64,000 bases of DNA from Nannobrachium achirus. Taxonomy: Eukaryota > Chordata > Actinopteri > Myctophiformes > Myctophidae. The DNA lies in NCBI GenBank assembly GCA_963921795.1, contig OY997649.1, positions 58,095,778 to 58,159,777 on the forward strand, in the 5' to 3' direction. Shown here one piece after another: positions 11,044-23,526 of this stretch. Made by a program: the position numbers and the translations under genes. A model generated the notes under the pieces. The model had not been told where the DNA came from. It did no database searches and worked only from the letters and a program-made list of their open reading frames with translations. Position 1 is the first letter of the stretch. The number at the start of each line of letters is the position of its first letter.

Positions 11044-11562
11044 TCAGCACTGAGTGACAGAGAGAATGTTTGCAAGATGTCTAGAATGTCTAGAACCACT
11101 CCACAGCAGATGTGGGAAAGTCTCGACCAAACAAGTCCAGTATTTGTCTGCAACTCTACAGATCCTTTTGTCATTGTGGTTAAAGTAAAGCAATAGAAAC
11201 TGTGCATGACATTCCAGCTGCTCTTCATGCTCTTTGGTCTTGGGCTTCTCAGCCATCATTTGCAAGAAGACATCAAATATCGTCCCAACAGAAATAACAC
11301 TCTGCCACATGCCAGACTTGTCTTTTTGAATGACTTTGTCTTCAAAGTATCTTAACATGACCTTTCAGGGTCATTAGAATGCACTATCCTCATGTATTCT
11401 AATATTTAGGTACCGGTATGTAGACATGGCAAAGTCCAGCTTATGGTCCTTATAGTACCAGTACTCATCCAGACACAGCCCCACACAGATTACAGAACAC
11501 CTGAAGGGGGCGGTGGCGGGGGCTCTCTCCCTGAAGAGCTCAAGGAAATCAGGCACCATCAA
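11044..11562 (-). pseudogene. HEAT-repeat-like (possibly MROH/maestro-type) coding remnant
   Basis: Two minus-strand open frames, 11562-11374 and 11358-11044, look like coding sequence broken by a frameshift or lost introns. The first contains [20 protein letters not shown] and [20 protein letters not shown]. The second contains [19 protein letters not shown] and [20 protein letters not shown]. Amphipathic helix patterns and [20 protein letters not shown] resemble HEAT units of maestro-heat-like proteins. That family is a memory-based guess. No intact start or splice frame links the pieces, and they follow the TPR frame on the same strand. Confidence 0.35.
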
Positions 11563-11572
11563 CAGTTGGGTC

Positions 11573-11652
11573 TCTCCTTAGGTCCTCTGTACAGGTGGGT
11601 CTCTCCTTAGGTCCTCTTCCTCAGGTGGGTCTCTCCTTAGGTCCTTAGGTCC
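11573..11652. repeat. Three-copy 29-30-bp tandem repeat
   Basis: The unit GGGTCTCTCCTTAGGTCCTC recurs three times between the TPR frame and the HEAT-like remnant. Confidence 0.85.
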
Positions 11653-11666
11653 CACTTCTCCAGGTA

Positions 11667-12155
11667 TTATTTGTCTTTCTTCAGGTGATGAATAACACCG
11701 GTAGGTTTCCCCCGCACAGTCCTTTCCAAAGTTTCCTCTGCCTTCTGGATGCCGAGTCTGAAGTCGGCCACATTTGGACGCAGCTTCCGTCCCCTATGGT
11801 AAACAGCCAGTGCAGACTCAAAATCCCCCATGGTGCACAGTGCCTCTGCCTTACAGTACAATCCCTTGTAAAATGTCTTGTCATGTTTAAGAGATGCCTC
11901 AGTGTCCCTTAAAGCATTTTCTGGATCCCCCATCTTCAGGAAACATTTAGATCGCTCAGCGAGGCAGTCCTTGTCTTCCACCTTGAGCATTAATCCCATG
12001 GAATAGCTTTCTATAGCTTTGACATAGTGCCCCTTTTGGTACAACTGATCTCCCATTGCCAAATAACTTTGAAATGTCGGGAAGAAGGGGATGACCTTTG
12101 GTGGGACGACCTTTGGCGCTGGGGCTCCTTCCGTGTCAATCATGGTGGCGGCCAT
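11667..12155 (-). CDS. TPR protein resembling the ODAD4/TTC25 N-terminus, short or truncated
   Basis: This 162-residue minus-strand frame contains tetratricopeptide units: YLAMGDQLYQKGHYVKAIES (about residues 30-50), DCLAERSKCFLKMGDPENAL and YCKAEALCTMGDFESALAVYH, followed by GRKLRPNVADFRLGIQKAEE. This closely matches the N-terminal TPRs of ODAD4 (TTC25), a docking factor for ciliary outer dynein arms. ODAD4 is several hundred residues long, whereas this frame stops after HHLKKDK. It has no introns across the region and no visible continuation. It could be a truncated duplicate, a retrocopy fragment, or a short expressed paralogue. The start codon chosen is the first Met, with a TATA-like box about 90 bp upstream. 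Family recognition is fairly sure; functionality is uncertain. Confidence 0.65.
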   Translation of the reverse strand: MAATMIDTEGAPAPKVVPPKVIPFFPTFQSYLAMGDQLYQKGHYVKAIESYSMGLMLKVEDKDCLAERSKCFLKMGDPENALRDTEASLKHDKTFYKGLYCKAEALCTMGDFESALAVYHRGRKLRPNVADFRLGIQKAEETLERTVRGKPTGVIHHLKKDK

Positions 12156-12246
12156 TTCAGCCTTTATGTGGTGCTCGCTGCTCGTGCGATACCAGACAAT
12201 TGTGATCCGCTTTTGGAGAAATTACCTGTGTTGGTTTGACTGTTGC

Positions 12247-12290
12247 TTTTATATCCGTTACGCTGACGACAGATCTACCCATGACGTCAT
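12247..12290 (-). promoter_or_regulatory. TATA-like and CRE-like promoter for the TPR frame
   Basis: On the minus strand, GGATATAAAAGC occupies 12258-12247 and a palindromic ATGACGTCAT lies at 12281-12290. These are about 90 and 126 bp upstream of the ATG at 12155. The arrangement is typical of a TATA promoter with a CREB/ATF site. Function is inferred. Confidence 0.4.
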
Positions 12291-12470
12291 CCATTGCTTT
12301 GTGGAGTTCAGTTTTGAAGCCTTGATTTCGGCAAATTGGATGTACTGTAGCCTACATGTAGGCTACACATTTCCGTATGCTACGTGAACACATCACATTG
12401 TGACTGTAAGTAAGCTATGTAGGTACATTGCGAAGAAAAGGCTTGAAATCAAAGTTCACAGTATATCATT

Positions 12471-13449
12471 GCGACCGTAGGTCGCATTTACTACCAAAAC
12501 CTCCACCGGCTGTCCGTCAGTGAGTCAGTGAGTGAGTCACACTTTTGCCCTGCTCATATCTCCACAACCGTTGCCCCCATCCATGCCAAATGTTGCACAC
12601 ACACTCCTTACCTGCCAAACTACAACCTCCAAGGACCCCCAGAGCTCCAGGGACCTCCAGGTCCCTGGGGGACCCCCAGGTGTAAAGAAATGTCCCTCCG
12701 TGAGTGACACGTCACACTTTTGCCCTGCTCATATCTCCACAACCGTTGCCCCCATCCATGCCACATTTTGCACACACTCCTTACCTGGCAAACTACAACC
12801 TCCAAGGACCCCTGGAGCTCCAGGGACCTCCAGGTCCCTGGGGGACCCCCAGGTGTAAAAAATGACCACATGTGCAAAAATGACCAAATGACCACCCCAA
12901 CGGGGCTGCTCACAGGGAATTCCTGGGGACCACCCACTCCTGGTGCTCCAGAACGGATGCAAAAGTGGTGGCGCCCCCAGTGGAGGACCCCCTCCACTGC
13001 AGCTCACATAAAATGCCGTAACTCGGGCTAGGAGCGTCCGGGAGAGCCGGGGCCGGTACCTATTCGTCCGCCAAGGCAATGCGGAGACCCCACCCCTCAT
13101 TTCTCACATGGCCCCCTTCTAGCGCCACCTGCAGGCCGATTTTTAAAACACATTTTTGGACACTGCTCCTACAGTTTTTGCCCTAAAATCACGCAAATCG
13201 CTACACAGTATGTCTACACTCATCCCATCAACATGAATCTGTCCCATATAGCGCCACCTTCAGGCCGATTTTTAAAAAACACATTTTTGGACACTGCTCC
13301 TACAGATTTTGCCCTAAAATCACGGAAATCACTACACAGCATGTCTACACTCATGTCATCAACATGGATCAGGAAGATTTTGGAAAAAAACATTTTTGCC
13401 CTATTTGTGGAGATAAGCGACCATCTCCCGATTAGGGAGTCTTACTGGT
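12471..13449. repeat. Dispersed repeat (GGTCGCATTTACTA family) with internal tandem units
   Basis: It starts at GCGACCGTAGGTCGCATTTA and ends at TCTCCCGATTAGGGAGTCTT. Both ends recur at 59868-60255. The block TTTTGCCCTGCTCATATCTC is repeated at 12543 and 12719 as ~180-bp tandem units, and TTAAAACACATTTTTGGACA-type text is also doubled (13142 and 13276). Open frames here are shadows. A related fragment is at 49635-49740. Confidence 0.7.
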
Positions 13450-13575
13450 ACATTTATGATTATTTAAAGAAAAGGCTTGAAAATCAAAGTCCACAGTATA
13501 TCATACTCCTTAAATATTTTTGCACCGCTCACTTCGCACGGGTGCGATTTTTTTCCCTCTACACAACCCACTTTG

Positions 13576-13634
13576 CAGAAAATAGCCGATCTACATGAAA
13601 CTCTTGTAGAGCTTGTAGATCAGCTATTTTCTGC
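13576..13634. repeat. GATCTACAAG-family hairpin
   Basis: The outer stem GCAGAAAATAGC pairs with GCTATTTTCTGC, and the inner arms are GATCTACATG and GAGCTTGTAGATC. It is followed by GCTAATGTTCCCC, a flank also seen at 17790. Confidence 0.85.
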
Positions 13635-13849
13635 TAATGTTCCCCTCAGAATAGGGATGCTGGGGTAAAGAGTTTGAAGATGTAGATGGGTCTGTATAAC
13701 TCTTGAGTGTACATTTGATTCCATTTGTGAGGATTTCACTGTGTAGATTTGGGGTCACAGAGATTTTTCTATCGGGTGTCTGAGGCCTAATGCACATCAA
13801 ACAAGGGGTACTTTTTCAGTTTAAAAAAAACCTTCATTGTGTGTGTCCA

Positions 13850-13867
13850 CCACTAGATGGCGCTCAG
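13850..13867 (+). promoter_or_regulatory. CTCF-like motif
   Basis: CCACTAGATGGCGCTCAG matches the CTCF core closely. A second identical 18-mer in the same orientation is at 14804. Both lie in repeat-like surroundings upstream of npr3. Occupancy is unknown. Confidence 0.5.
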
Positions 13868-14279
13868 TAGCCTAACTGTCCTCCTAGTGCCCTGGTCTCC
13901 ACAAAGCTAAGGATGTTTAGAATGTTTAAAATTAGGATACTCTTCTGTTACGACCAGCCACACTTCCTAAAGAATCGTAATACCTCACTCAGCTAAACCA
14001 CCTCTATGACCTCATGCTTCAAATCACACCTGGTTGTGATACTATAGTGTTTTTTTTTTTGGCCATCTGGCCAGTGATATATATCGATGACATCAGGGAT
14101 CTTCATATATGGACATAAAATTGATTCTGGGGAATACCAATATATGGACTTTTACATAGGTGATGTCACCTGTGGGTGACCAGGGGTGAGATGCCGTGGG
14201 CTCGGTTGGGCTCGGCGAGCCCAGACTTATTTAGCTGCAAGCACGCGCACGTCACAAATTTAGAGGGGCACCACTTCTA

Positions 14280-15420
14280 AAATCCATATCACACCACTGG
14301 TACTGACACAGACAGACAGACAGACGGAGACCTTCGGTCGCAATTATTTTTCCTATATCTGGAAGAAGTTCAGACTAAATGTTAACTATATTTGTTTAAA
14401 ATGGTCTACACTGGTTACTCCAAGGTGTGATAAACTTGGAATAAATGTGTTGTTATGTGTTATGTGTTATGTGTGTGTTGTAGGCCAGTGGTTCTCAAGC
14501 TGTGGGTCGGGACCCCATGGGGGGTCCCCAAATTATTTTGGGGGGTCCCCAGATGATTAGCTTTATGTGCAACATTGTTTTTCACTCAACAGTAAACAGA
14601 CGAAAGTGTATAGCACATTTAAGGACTTTTCCTCTGACATGACAAATTAAACATTGGCCAAATCAGAACTACAAGCTGACAAGGAATCACAAAGAGTTTT
14701 GAGCTTGTAGATCATGGAGAGATTTTGTGTAGAGGGGGAAAAAAGGCCATGGGAGTCTCCAAATCAACTATGTAAATAGCAGTATGATTGATGTCTGTCC
14801 CTGCCACTAGATGGCGCTCAGTAAATGCCCTAATAGTGTTCTGTAGTGCACAATGCTCCTGTATGGAGGCAAAGACACATCCAATGTGAATGACATGGTA
14901 TTATCACTATCACCTGAAGCAGTGGTTCTCAACACAAACGGGTGGTTCTCAAACATTCTGGTGTCAAGGACCTCTGAATTCATGCATTATAGCCGCAGAC
15001 CCCCAACTGAGATATTATTTTGTGCCAGGGTCCCAGGGACCCCCATACAAGATTATGTCTTGTTAAAATGTTTTTTTAATAGATGATAGAAAGTAGTATT
15101 ATAATTTTGATGATATTAACACTTTTTTATTGACCCCCTGAAACTGACAACCATTGATCTTAGGGTATGATTTGAAGCATACCAAAGTTTAGATGAGATG
15201 TGGCTTGGTTTTCAGGTCTTGGGTTCAAACCCAAGTGCCTTTCTGTGTGGAGTTTACATGAGGGTCTCACCAGGGACATTCCCTTGAGCAAGACTCAAGT
15301 ATAGTCTTAGAGCCAGAGAAAATGCAAAGGATGCGAAAATAGCCAGCTCTAAAAAGAGAGACTATCTCAAATATGGGGGTTTGTGGCCTAATGCACATAA
15401 ACTGTCATTTTAGAAATGTT
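14280..15420. repeat. Cluster of degraded hAT-type fragments upstream of npr3
   Basis: Recognisable pieces include CCAGTGGTTCTCAAGCTGTG with GGTCGGGACCCC (14488-14560), a weak hairpin at 14669-14713, CAGTGGTTCTCAACAC (14920) and AGGACCTCTGAA (14969). Nothing coding is seen. Confidence 0.5.
14804..14821 (+). promoter_or_regulatory. CTCF-like motif, second copy
   Basis: The 18-mer CCACTAGATGGCGCTCAG is identical to the one at 13850 and lies 954 bp closer to npr3. Confidence 0.5.
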
Positions 15421-15559
15421 GAGAATCACTGGTCCAAACCGGTGTGTGTGCTTGTTGTGTGTGACTGTGTGTACATGCGCGTGCGCGAGTGCGTGCACGC
15501 GTCTCTTTAAGAAGGAGGCGGGACAAGGCTTGGTGTGACGTGTTGAATATTAATGAGCA

Positions 15560-15580
15560 GGGTGCTTTAAAAAGCCAGGC
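15560..15580 (+). promoter_or_regulatory. npr3: Candidate npr3 core promoter (TATA-like)
   Basis: GTGCTTTAAAAAGCC at 15561-15575 is a TATA-like element about 400 bp upstream of the chosen start codon. It is followed by GC-richer sequence that could be 5' UTR, and a GT-rich tract at 15440-15500 lies just upstream. The transcription start is not visible. Confidence 0.4.
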
Positions 15581-15974
15581 CAGCGCGCACATCGTGTGGT
15601 GGCTGGCTGGACAGTTACCACGCTACAGCTGACTGGCCCGTTACTGCTGCGCTGAGCTGAGGGATACCCAAAACTACCCCAACACATTAGACAGGCTATA
15701 GGGCTGCACACTGAACTATACTTGAACGTCATTCAAATACATTTATTTGACATTTCGGAATTCAAGTTCCAGGGGGCTTTTTTTTCCTCTCTTTCTTTAT
15801 TTTTATTTTTATTTTTGTACCTGTGTGTGGAGGCAAATTGTTGAGGAGAGCAAAAGAAACAAGTTGAGCAGCCTTTATTTGAGCTGGTTGCATCTCTACC
15901 AACCTAACAAGTATAAAACCAGACATTTCATCTCAGTGTTGGGGAGAGGAGAAGTGCCACCACTTGTTGTCACC

Positions 15975-16683
15975 ATGCTGTCATCATCATGGTTCTTGTC
16001 GCTTCTCCTGCCGCTGCTCTGCCTCTGCAGCGGCAGCAGCAGCAGCAGCATCTCCAGCCCGGAGGAGGAGGAGGACACCACCACCACCATCGACGTGCTG
16101 GTCATCCTCCCCAAGAACAACTCCTACATGTTCAGCTACCCGCGCGTCGCGCCCGCCATCGAGTACGCCCGGCGGCGGCTGGCGGCGCAGGGACCGGGCG
16201 GCCCGGGCGCAGGGTTCACCTTCAACGTGCACTACGAGGACTCGGACTGCGGCAACGACGCGCTCTTCGCCCTGGTGGACCGCGCGCGCTGCCAGGCCAA
16301 GCCGGACCTCATCCTGGGGCCCGTGTGCGAGTACGCGGCGGCCGGCGTGGCGCGCCTCGCCTCGCACTGGGACATCCCGGTGGCGAGCGCCGGCGCGCTC
16401 GCCTCGGGTTTCGGCGACAAGCGGCGCGAATACTCGCACCTGACGCGCGTCGCGCCCTCCTACATGAAGATGGCGGGCGCCTTCGCCGCGATGTTCGCGC
16501 GCTTCGCGTGGAAGAGCGCGCTGCTGGTGTACGAGGACGACCGCGAGGAGAGGAACTGCCACTTCGCCGTGGAGGGCGTCTACCTGCTGCTGGCGGACCA
16601 CCACATGAAGAACTACGCCATCCACTCCAGAGACGAGCGGCTGGACACGGACGATGTGCTGCAACAAGTCTACGACACGGACG
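15975..16683 (+). CDS. npr3: Natriuretic peptide receptor C (NPR3), coding exon 1
   Basis: NPR3 is a single-pass homodimeric receptor that binds ANP, BNP and CNP, clears them by internalisation, and signals through Gi without a guanylate cyclase domain. This exon gives residues 1-236: a signal peptide ([20 protein letters not shown]), an acidic and Ser/Thr-rich linker, then the start of the ANF-receptor fold with [20 protein letters not shown]. Conserved cysteines are Cys92 (DSDCGND), Cys106, Cys118 (GPVCEY) and Cys195. NNS at residues 48-50 is a potential N-glycosylation site. I chose the ATG at 15975 because it has a CACC context and begins the signal peptide; an in-frame ATG at 15747 would add 76 unlikely residues. 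The exon ends before GTGGGT in phase 1. Summed over eight exons the protein is 516 residues, against about 540 in human. Exon 1 is strongly CpG-rich. Confidence 0.96.
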
Positions 16684-17935
<1,252 letters not shown>

Positions 17936-18342
17936 GTTCAAAGATAGCGCTGGTGAGCTTGTAGATCTGTTATTTCTGAATAGCCAACACTGAAACCTAT
18001 GACTCTGATGCTTTCTCAGTTGTAATGGCAGTTTGTTCATCACTTGTTAATCAACTAATTAATCAACTTTAAAAAAAAATCTGAAATATCAGATGTCAAC
18101 TTGTAGATCTGCACTAAAACGACACAGATGCTTTCCTGGTTCCAATGGCAGTTAACCACTTGAACCCCGGCATCCATCCATGTTCTTCTACCAGCTCATA
18201 ACTCATGTAAGGCATTGTAGATCGGCTCATTTTGGGTAGAGATTTGGTGGAGACAAAAAAAAAAGAGATCAAAGTACAGAGCTCAGGTCCAGCTGGCCAA
18301 ATCTTGAGGATTAAGTGGTTAATGCTGCATATGTGACTGACC

Positions 18343-18395
18343 TGAAAATAGCAGATCTACAAGCTCTACATTGCTAGCTTGTAGATCTGCTATTG
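18343..18395. repeat. GATCTACAAG-family hairpin, short loop
   Basis: AATAGCAGATCTACAAGC pairs with GCTTGTAGATCTGCTATT around TCTACATTGCTA. Here the usual mismatch is fully paired. Confidence 0.9.
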
Positions 18396-18847
18396 TCGGC
18401 CTGTGCCCAAGTAGTTAAAAATGTTGATTAGGCCAGACTTTGATTAAATCACTGTTTGTTAAACTTTGACATCGGCCAATGCCTCATGATAAAGTAGAAA
18501 TGCAATTGGCTGAATGAACAGTGGCCGTCAATCAAGCAATCAATCAATCAATATCAGGCACGTGCACACATAGACCTCAAAGGGGGCTTGAGCCCCTGCC
18601 CTTTCCGTGCCCATCCGTCTGTAAAAAAGTGCCCTCTCCAGACCATGAATGCAGTTTTTACTATGGTGAAAGACATGCAAATGTGCCCTCTTTCCATGCC
18701 ATACCTGAAGGCAGCATTCAAGAGATTTGCCTTTGCCAAACTCTCCCTCTCTGCCTTTTCTATGTAGTAATCCATACCATACACCACATCTCCAGTATTG
18801 ACTTGATCATGTTCTTGACTTGTTAAGTTCAGTGTGGTATCAAGCAC

Positions 18848-18899
18848 TGAAAATAGCCGACCTCCAAGCTCGTTGTGAGCTTGGAGGTCGATATTTTCA
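18848..18899. repeat. GATCTACAAG-family hairpin with doubly compensated arms
   Basis: The arms are GCCGACCTCCAAGCTC and GAGCTTGGAGGTCGAT. Relative to the family, both the T-to-C and A-to-C changes are matched on the opposite arm. Confidence 0.9.
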
Positions 18900-19191
18900 C
18901 CAAAAGGCCCTTTTAGAAATGTCAGCCCCTGCCTCTCTAACATTCTCTGCACGTCCCTGCAATCAATCAATCAATCAACCAACCAATCAATCAATCAGTC
19001 ATTGTATGGATGGATGGATGAATGGTAACCGTGTGCCACTGTGCCTACTGTAACCCGCAGGTACTATTCTGCAATGCAACCACCTCGATCACCAGTCATT
19101 TCAAGCATGAGAAGAATCCCAGTGGGTTACACAGCTGTAAAGCCTTTATACTCTAGTAACAGCTACTGCTGTGTCGCTCGCCGCTACGAGC

Positions 19192-19258
19192 TGATCTACA
19201 AGCTTATCTACAATGTCCCCTGCAACGCTTGTAGATCTGTTCTTGTCGGCGAGCAGCC
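19192..19258. repeat. GATCTACAAG-family hairpin, outer stem GCTCGCCG
   Basis: CTGATCTACAAGC and GCTTGTAGATCTG are the inner arms. The flanks GCTCGCCG (from 19176) and CGGCGAGC (to 19253) also pair. Confidence 0.75.
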
Positions 19259-19416
19259 GATGAGTAAATTAACCGGGCTTTAATTCCCAGTTTTCAGCCT
19301 GTTGCTCATGAATAGAAATCATGGCCGAGTTCTGTCAGTTTGTTGTTGGTTTGTGCAGAGTAGGTGCCTTGTCTGTTGCCATAGCTACTTAAAATCCCAT
19401 ACCAAGCGTAAGCACG

Positions 19417-19422
<6 letters not shown>

Positions 19423-19483
<61 letters not shown>
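19423..19483. repeat. (CA)n microsatellite
   Basis: About 27 CA units follow a short GCAC run. Open frames of His-Thr or Val-Cys repeats here are not genes. Confidence 0.97.
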
Positions 19484-19486
<3 letters not shown>

Positions 19487-19695
19487 ATTGTCACTACACT
19501 TGTGAGGACATTTTTGGACAGCGATTTTATGGAGGCTCTTTATCATAATAATACATTTTGACATTTTTAACCATAAGACTAAAGCCGAAAACTAGAAAGA
19601 TTTGAACAATTAGAAATTGCAAGTGTGGTTGCCATGACGCGAGTGACAGATGAATCTCGACTTACCATTTGAAAATTGCAGGGGCAACCACACTA

Positions 19696-19784
19696 AATAG
19701 CAGATCTACAAGCTCATCTACAGTATAAGCTCTCAACGTGTTGCAGCGCGACACGTTCACAGCTTATAATAGATCAGCTATTCT
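19696..19784. repeat. GATCTACAAG-family hairpin, branched variant
   Basis: AATAGCAGATCTACAAGC and TAATAGATCAGCTATT form the outer stem. A second nested inverted pair (AACGTGTTGC and GCGACACGTT) forms the tip. Confidence 0.75.
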
Positions 19785-19909
19785 TCGGTGCGTGCATGTT
19801 CTAAACCCCAAACTGAATCTTTTCCTAATCTCTAATAATCTTTATTTTAAACCATAAATATTCTACTATGTACTAGCCGTCATTTGGCCCACACAAGGAC
19901 ACGCGCACG

Positions 19910-20690
<781 letters not shown>

Positions 20691-20992
20691 CGAGGCATTG
20701 GGAGCTAGTAGATCGTCTATTTTTTGGCTACAGTTTTCAGAATATGGACATTGGGGTTCAAGATGTTAATATAAAAAGGATTGGCAGATTTGGAGGACGC
20801 CCTGTAGTAACTCTTGAGGACCCCCTACGGGTCCCGGGCCCCCTGTTGAAGACCCCTGGCGTAGAGGATAAGTGGATGTGGGCTCAAGCATACTGTACAG
20901 CACTTCACAACTGATCTGTGGATGGCAACAGGCTGTGGATGGGAACCCAAGTGGGTTGTTCCTTGGCATCGACAATAAGGGCTGGGAAATGC

Positions 20993-21016
20993 GAGAGAGA
21001 CAGAGAGAGAGAGAGA

Positions 21017-21048
<32 letters not shown>
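20993..21048. repeat. Imperfect (GA)n tract
   Basis: GA units interrupted by AC and GC steps, next to a hAT end CTGTTGAAGACCCCTGG at 20842. Confidence 0.9.
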
Positions 21049-21052
<4 letters not shown>

Positions 21053-21756
21053 CTACACCCCTCCATATGTTGCATTGGCCAGACCCTTTTGCCATTACGG
21101 TATTGGCCGATAACGGCCATCAGTGTAACAGAGAATGAGATGACATTCACCCATCATGCCAGTGGCTTTGTATCTGTTGCTTCATAAATCTATGATTGAA
21201 TTTGTGCTCATTAAATGATTATATTTTTTACAATGTATTTATTTAAAACAAATGATAAGGCATGAAAGGGCGAGGAGTGGAAAAAACTATAATAAAAAAA
21301 AAAGAAAACACACTGCTATCGGCACTGAATATCAGCCAAATTGTTATGTGAAACATCGGTATTGGCCCAGAATTTCCCAACAAGACATTCTCATGGACCC
21401 GTGTGTACATAATAACCATAAACATATTATATTATATATACTTACTGTTTGGATGCTTCTATTGTAGATACATTTAAATGCTGAAGCTATGGGGGCATAA
21501 GAATCTTAATAAAAATGACGCTTGTTCGATCGGATAGGTGGAGAGTTTTATTCACAACATGACTGATCATTCTTGAAACTCATATTTTTTTCTTGAAGCC
21601 CTTAACCAGCATTAGACCTTACATGAAACAGACACCAGCCTGCATGCCAGGTCGTAATGATTTTCTGGGAATTCACTTCATATTTTGGATTGAGTGCTTT
21701 TGTATTGGATGCAGCCTCCATACTGAAATGTCTGGCATGAATTCCAAGGACTTGGG

Positions 21757-21758
<2 letters not shown>

Positions 21759-21814
<56 letters not shown>
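21759..21814. repeat. (GA)n microsatellite
   Basis: About 27 uninterrupted GA units. Confidence 0.95.
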
Positions 21815-21816
<2 letters not shown>

Positions 21817-22213
21817 TCCTTGCTGGTTACGCTGACCCAAACCTGTTCTGGCATTTCTTTTGGCATTTTACTCCGGTCAATGAAGTGTATAGGGTTTAAG
21901 TGGTAAAAAAAATGGCAGTTAAATTATGCTTAATTCGTGCTTTGTCGTACAAGTGGCTATTTGCGGTGCACGGCTGTCACTGGCGCACTACAAAGTATAA
22001 CAACACGCCAGACTGCTCCACTGTCCAATGTTGCATAAGATAGTTCTAATGTCTGATCCTCTAGGATGTTTTTGTTGCTGTCTTGTTTATTCTATTCACT
22101 TTGAAGCATACTTGTTCTCATAGCACTCTTGGCAACCGACCTTGCTTGATGTCCATGGCACTTTTTCCACATTTGACATCTGTATTCAAAACCCAGTGGG
22201 GGTGAGTGGTGCC

Positions 22214-22646
22214 TTAAAGGACAACTTTATTTTTTTTACAAACAAGGGTTCATATTTTAGATTGTAATAGAGAAATGAAAAGATGAAAAATGTTTTCATT
22301 TACTGCTTTCTATTTTTTTTAGCGATTTTAGTATTTTGATTTCAGTGGTGGGGGCATGCGTACAAGTGGCTAAATATGTATTTTTAGACACAATAAGCCA
22401 GCAGTTTCTTTGAGACTATTTACACCAGCCCCCATACTGTAAGTCACATCTGACCATGAAAGATTGCAGTGAAGCCCCAACCATAATCAGAAGCCCCAAC
22501 CTGGGGGCATGCATACAAATCAAAATCGTTAAAATCACTAAAACAATAGAAAGAGGTAAATGAAAACATTTTAACACTCATCTTTTCTTTTCTCTAATGA
22601 CTATCTAAAATATGAACCCAAGTTGTAAAAAACTAAACTCCTTTAA
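22214..22646. mobile_element. MITE with ~45-bp inverted ends (TTAAAGGA ends)
   Basis: The left end TTAAAGGACAACTTTA with GGGTTCATATTTTAGAT is mirrored by ATCTAAAATATGAACCC and CTCCTTTAA at the right. A second inner pair is GGGGGCATGCGTACAA and its near-direct echo GGGGGCATGCATACAA. It has no coding capacity. Confidence 0.75.
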
Positions 22647-22653
22647 GGCTGAT

Positions 22654-22760
22654 TCATACTCTAGAGAAGGGTGAAGAGAAATCCACCGCGGTGTAGTTTT
22701 CTAAAGTCAGAAAACTACAACATTGCGTCATTTATTCGCATCGCGTTTTGCAGCCCCGGT
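22654..22760. mobile_element. Left part of the GGCTCATNCATACTC MITE family
   Basis: AAGGCTGATTCATACTCTAG, ACCGCGGTGTAGTTTTCTAA and GTCAGAAAACTACAACA match, in opposite orientation, the right half of the complete element at 37057-37282. The right end is not found. Confidence 0.6.
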
Positions 22761-22918
22761 CAGGACCGGATCCTTTGCGATTCTCCCGGAGAGGACGCGT
22801 TTCCGGGATTCTCCCACCAGTTCCGGGAGACTTGGGATGCCTGCTTTACTTTCCGACCGACATCACCCCATCACTGGGGTTGGGAGTGAAATCGTTTTTT
22901 TTTTTTTTGCCTCTGCGT

Positions 22919-22970
22919 GCAAGCTCACAGGCAGCATGCCCCGCTGGCACGCGTTGTGAGTTTGTAGATC
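22919..22970. repeat. GATCTACAAG-family hairpin, left arm decayed
   Basis: GCGTTGTGAGTTTGTAGATCG is the right arm. The left arm is reduced to CAAGCTCACAGGCAGC. Confidence 0.65.
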
Positions 22971-23526
22971 GTCCGCTTTTTTTCCCCGGTATGTGTGATG
23001 ACGCCCGCGCGACATTCCCCTTGGCGTCCGCGCAGGGAAAACATGCCCATTACATTGGGTGTCTGACTTGTCTGGCAAAAAAGGCAAACTTGAGCAATTC
23101 ACCCTCTAATGGTTCAACAGTTCGCAGTTCCACTTAGGTTTTACATTCAGGAGGGGCTCGTATTGCTTGCTGCAGCAGCACTAGCTGGCTTTGCACTTTT
23201 TTTCTTCTTTTTTTTTTGCAATCCAGTCCTCTTGACTTGACGGCACAGAGTTGTTTGTGACCCCCAGGCAGGGAAAGTACACCTCATTGTAGCAGGGATA
23301 GAGAGTGGTTTGCATGTGGAGGCTGAACCGCCGCATGCAGCAGCAGCTCATCAGTACTGGTACCTATTGTTGCTGTCAGGCAGAAACCTTTTATCTCCAC
23401 ATTTGAACTTTTTTATGATTTTTCGTAAATTAACGGCCTACTTCACTTGATCATACTACATGCGTCCAGGGACATGCTGGGCCCCTGATTCAGCCCGGGA
23501 AAAAGAGTTGGAGAGGCCCTCATTGC

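Noticed and set aside
12532-13100. Overlapping 100-125-codon frames on both strands
   Set aside because: They fall in tandem units of a dispersed repeat and are collagen-like only because of GGACCTCCAGG runs.
15747-15974. In-frame extension of npr3 to an upstream ATG at 15747
   Set aside because: It would place 76 low-complexity residues before an obvious signal peptide. The ATG at 15975 has the better context.
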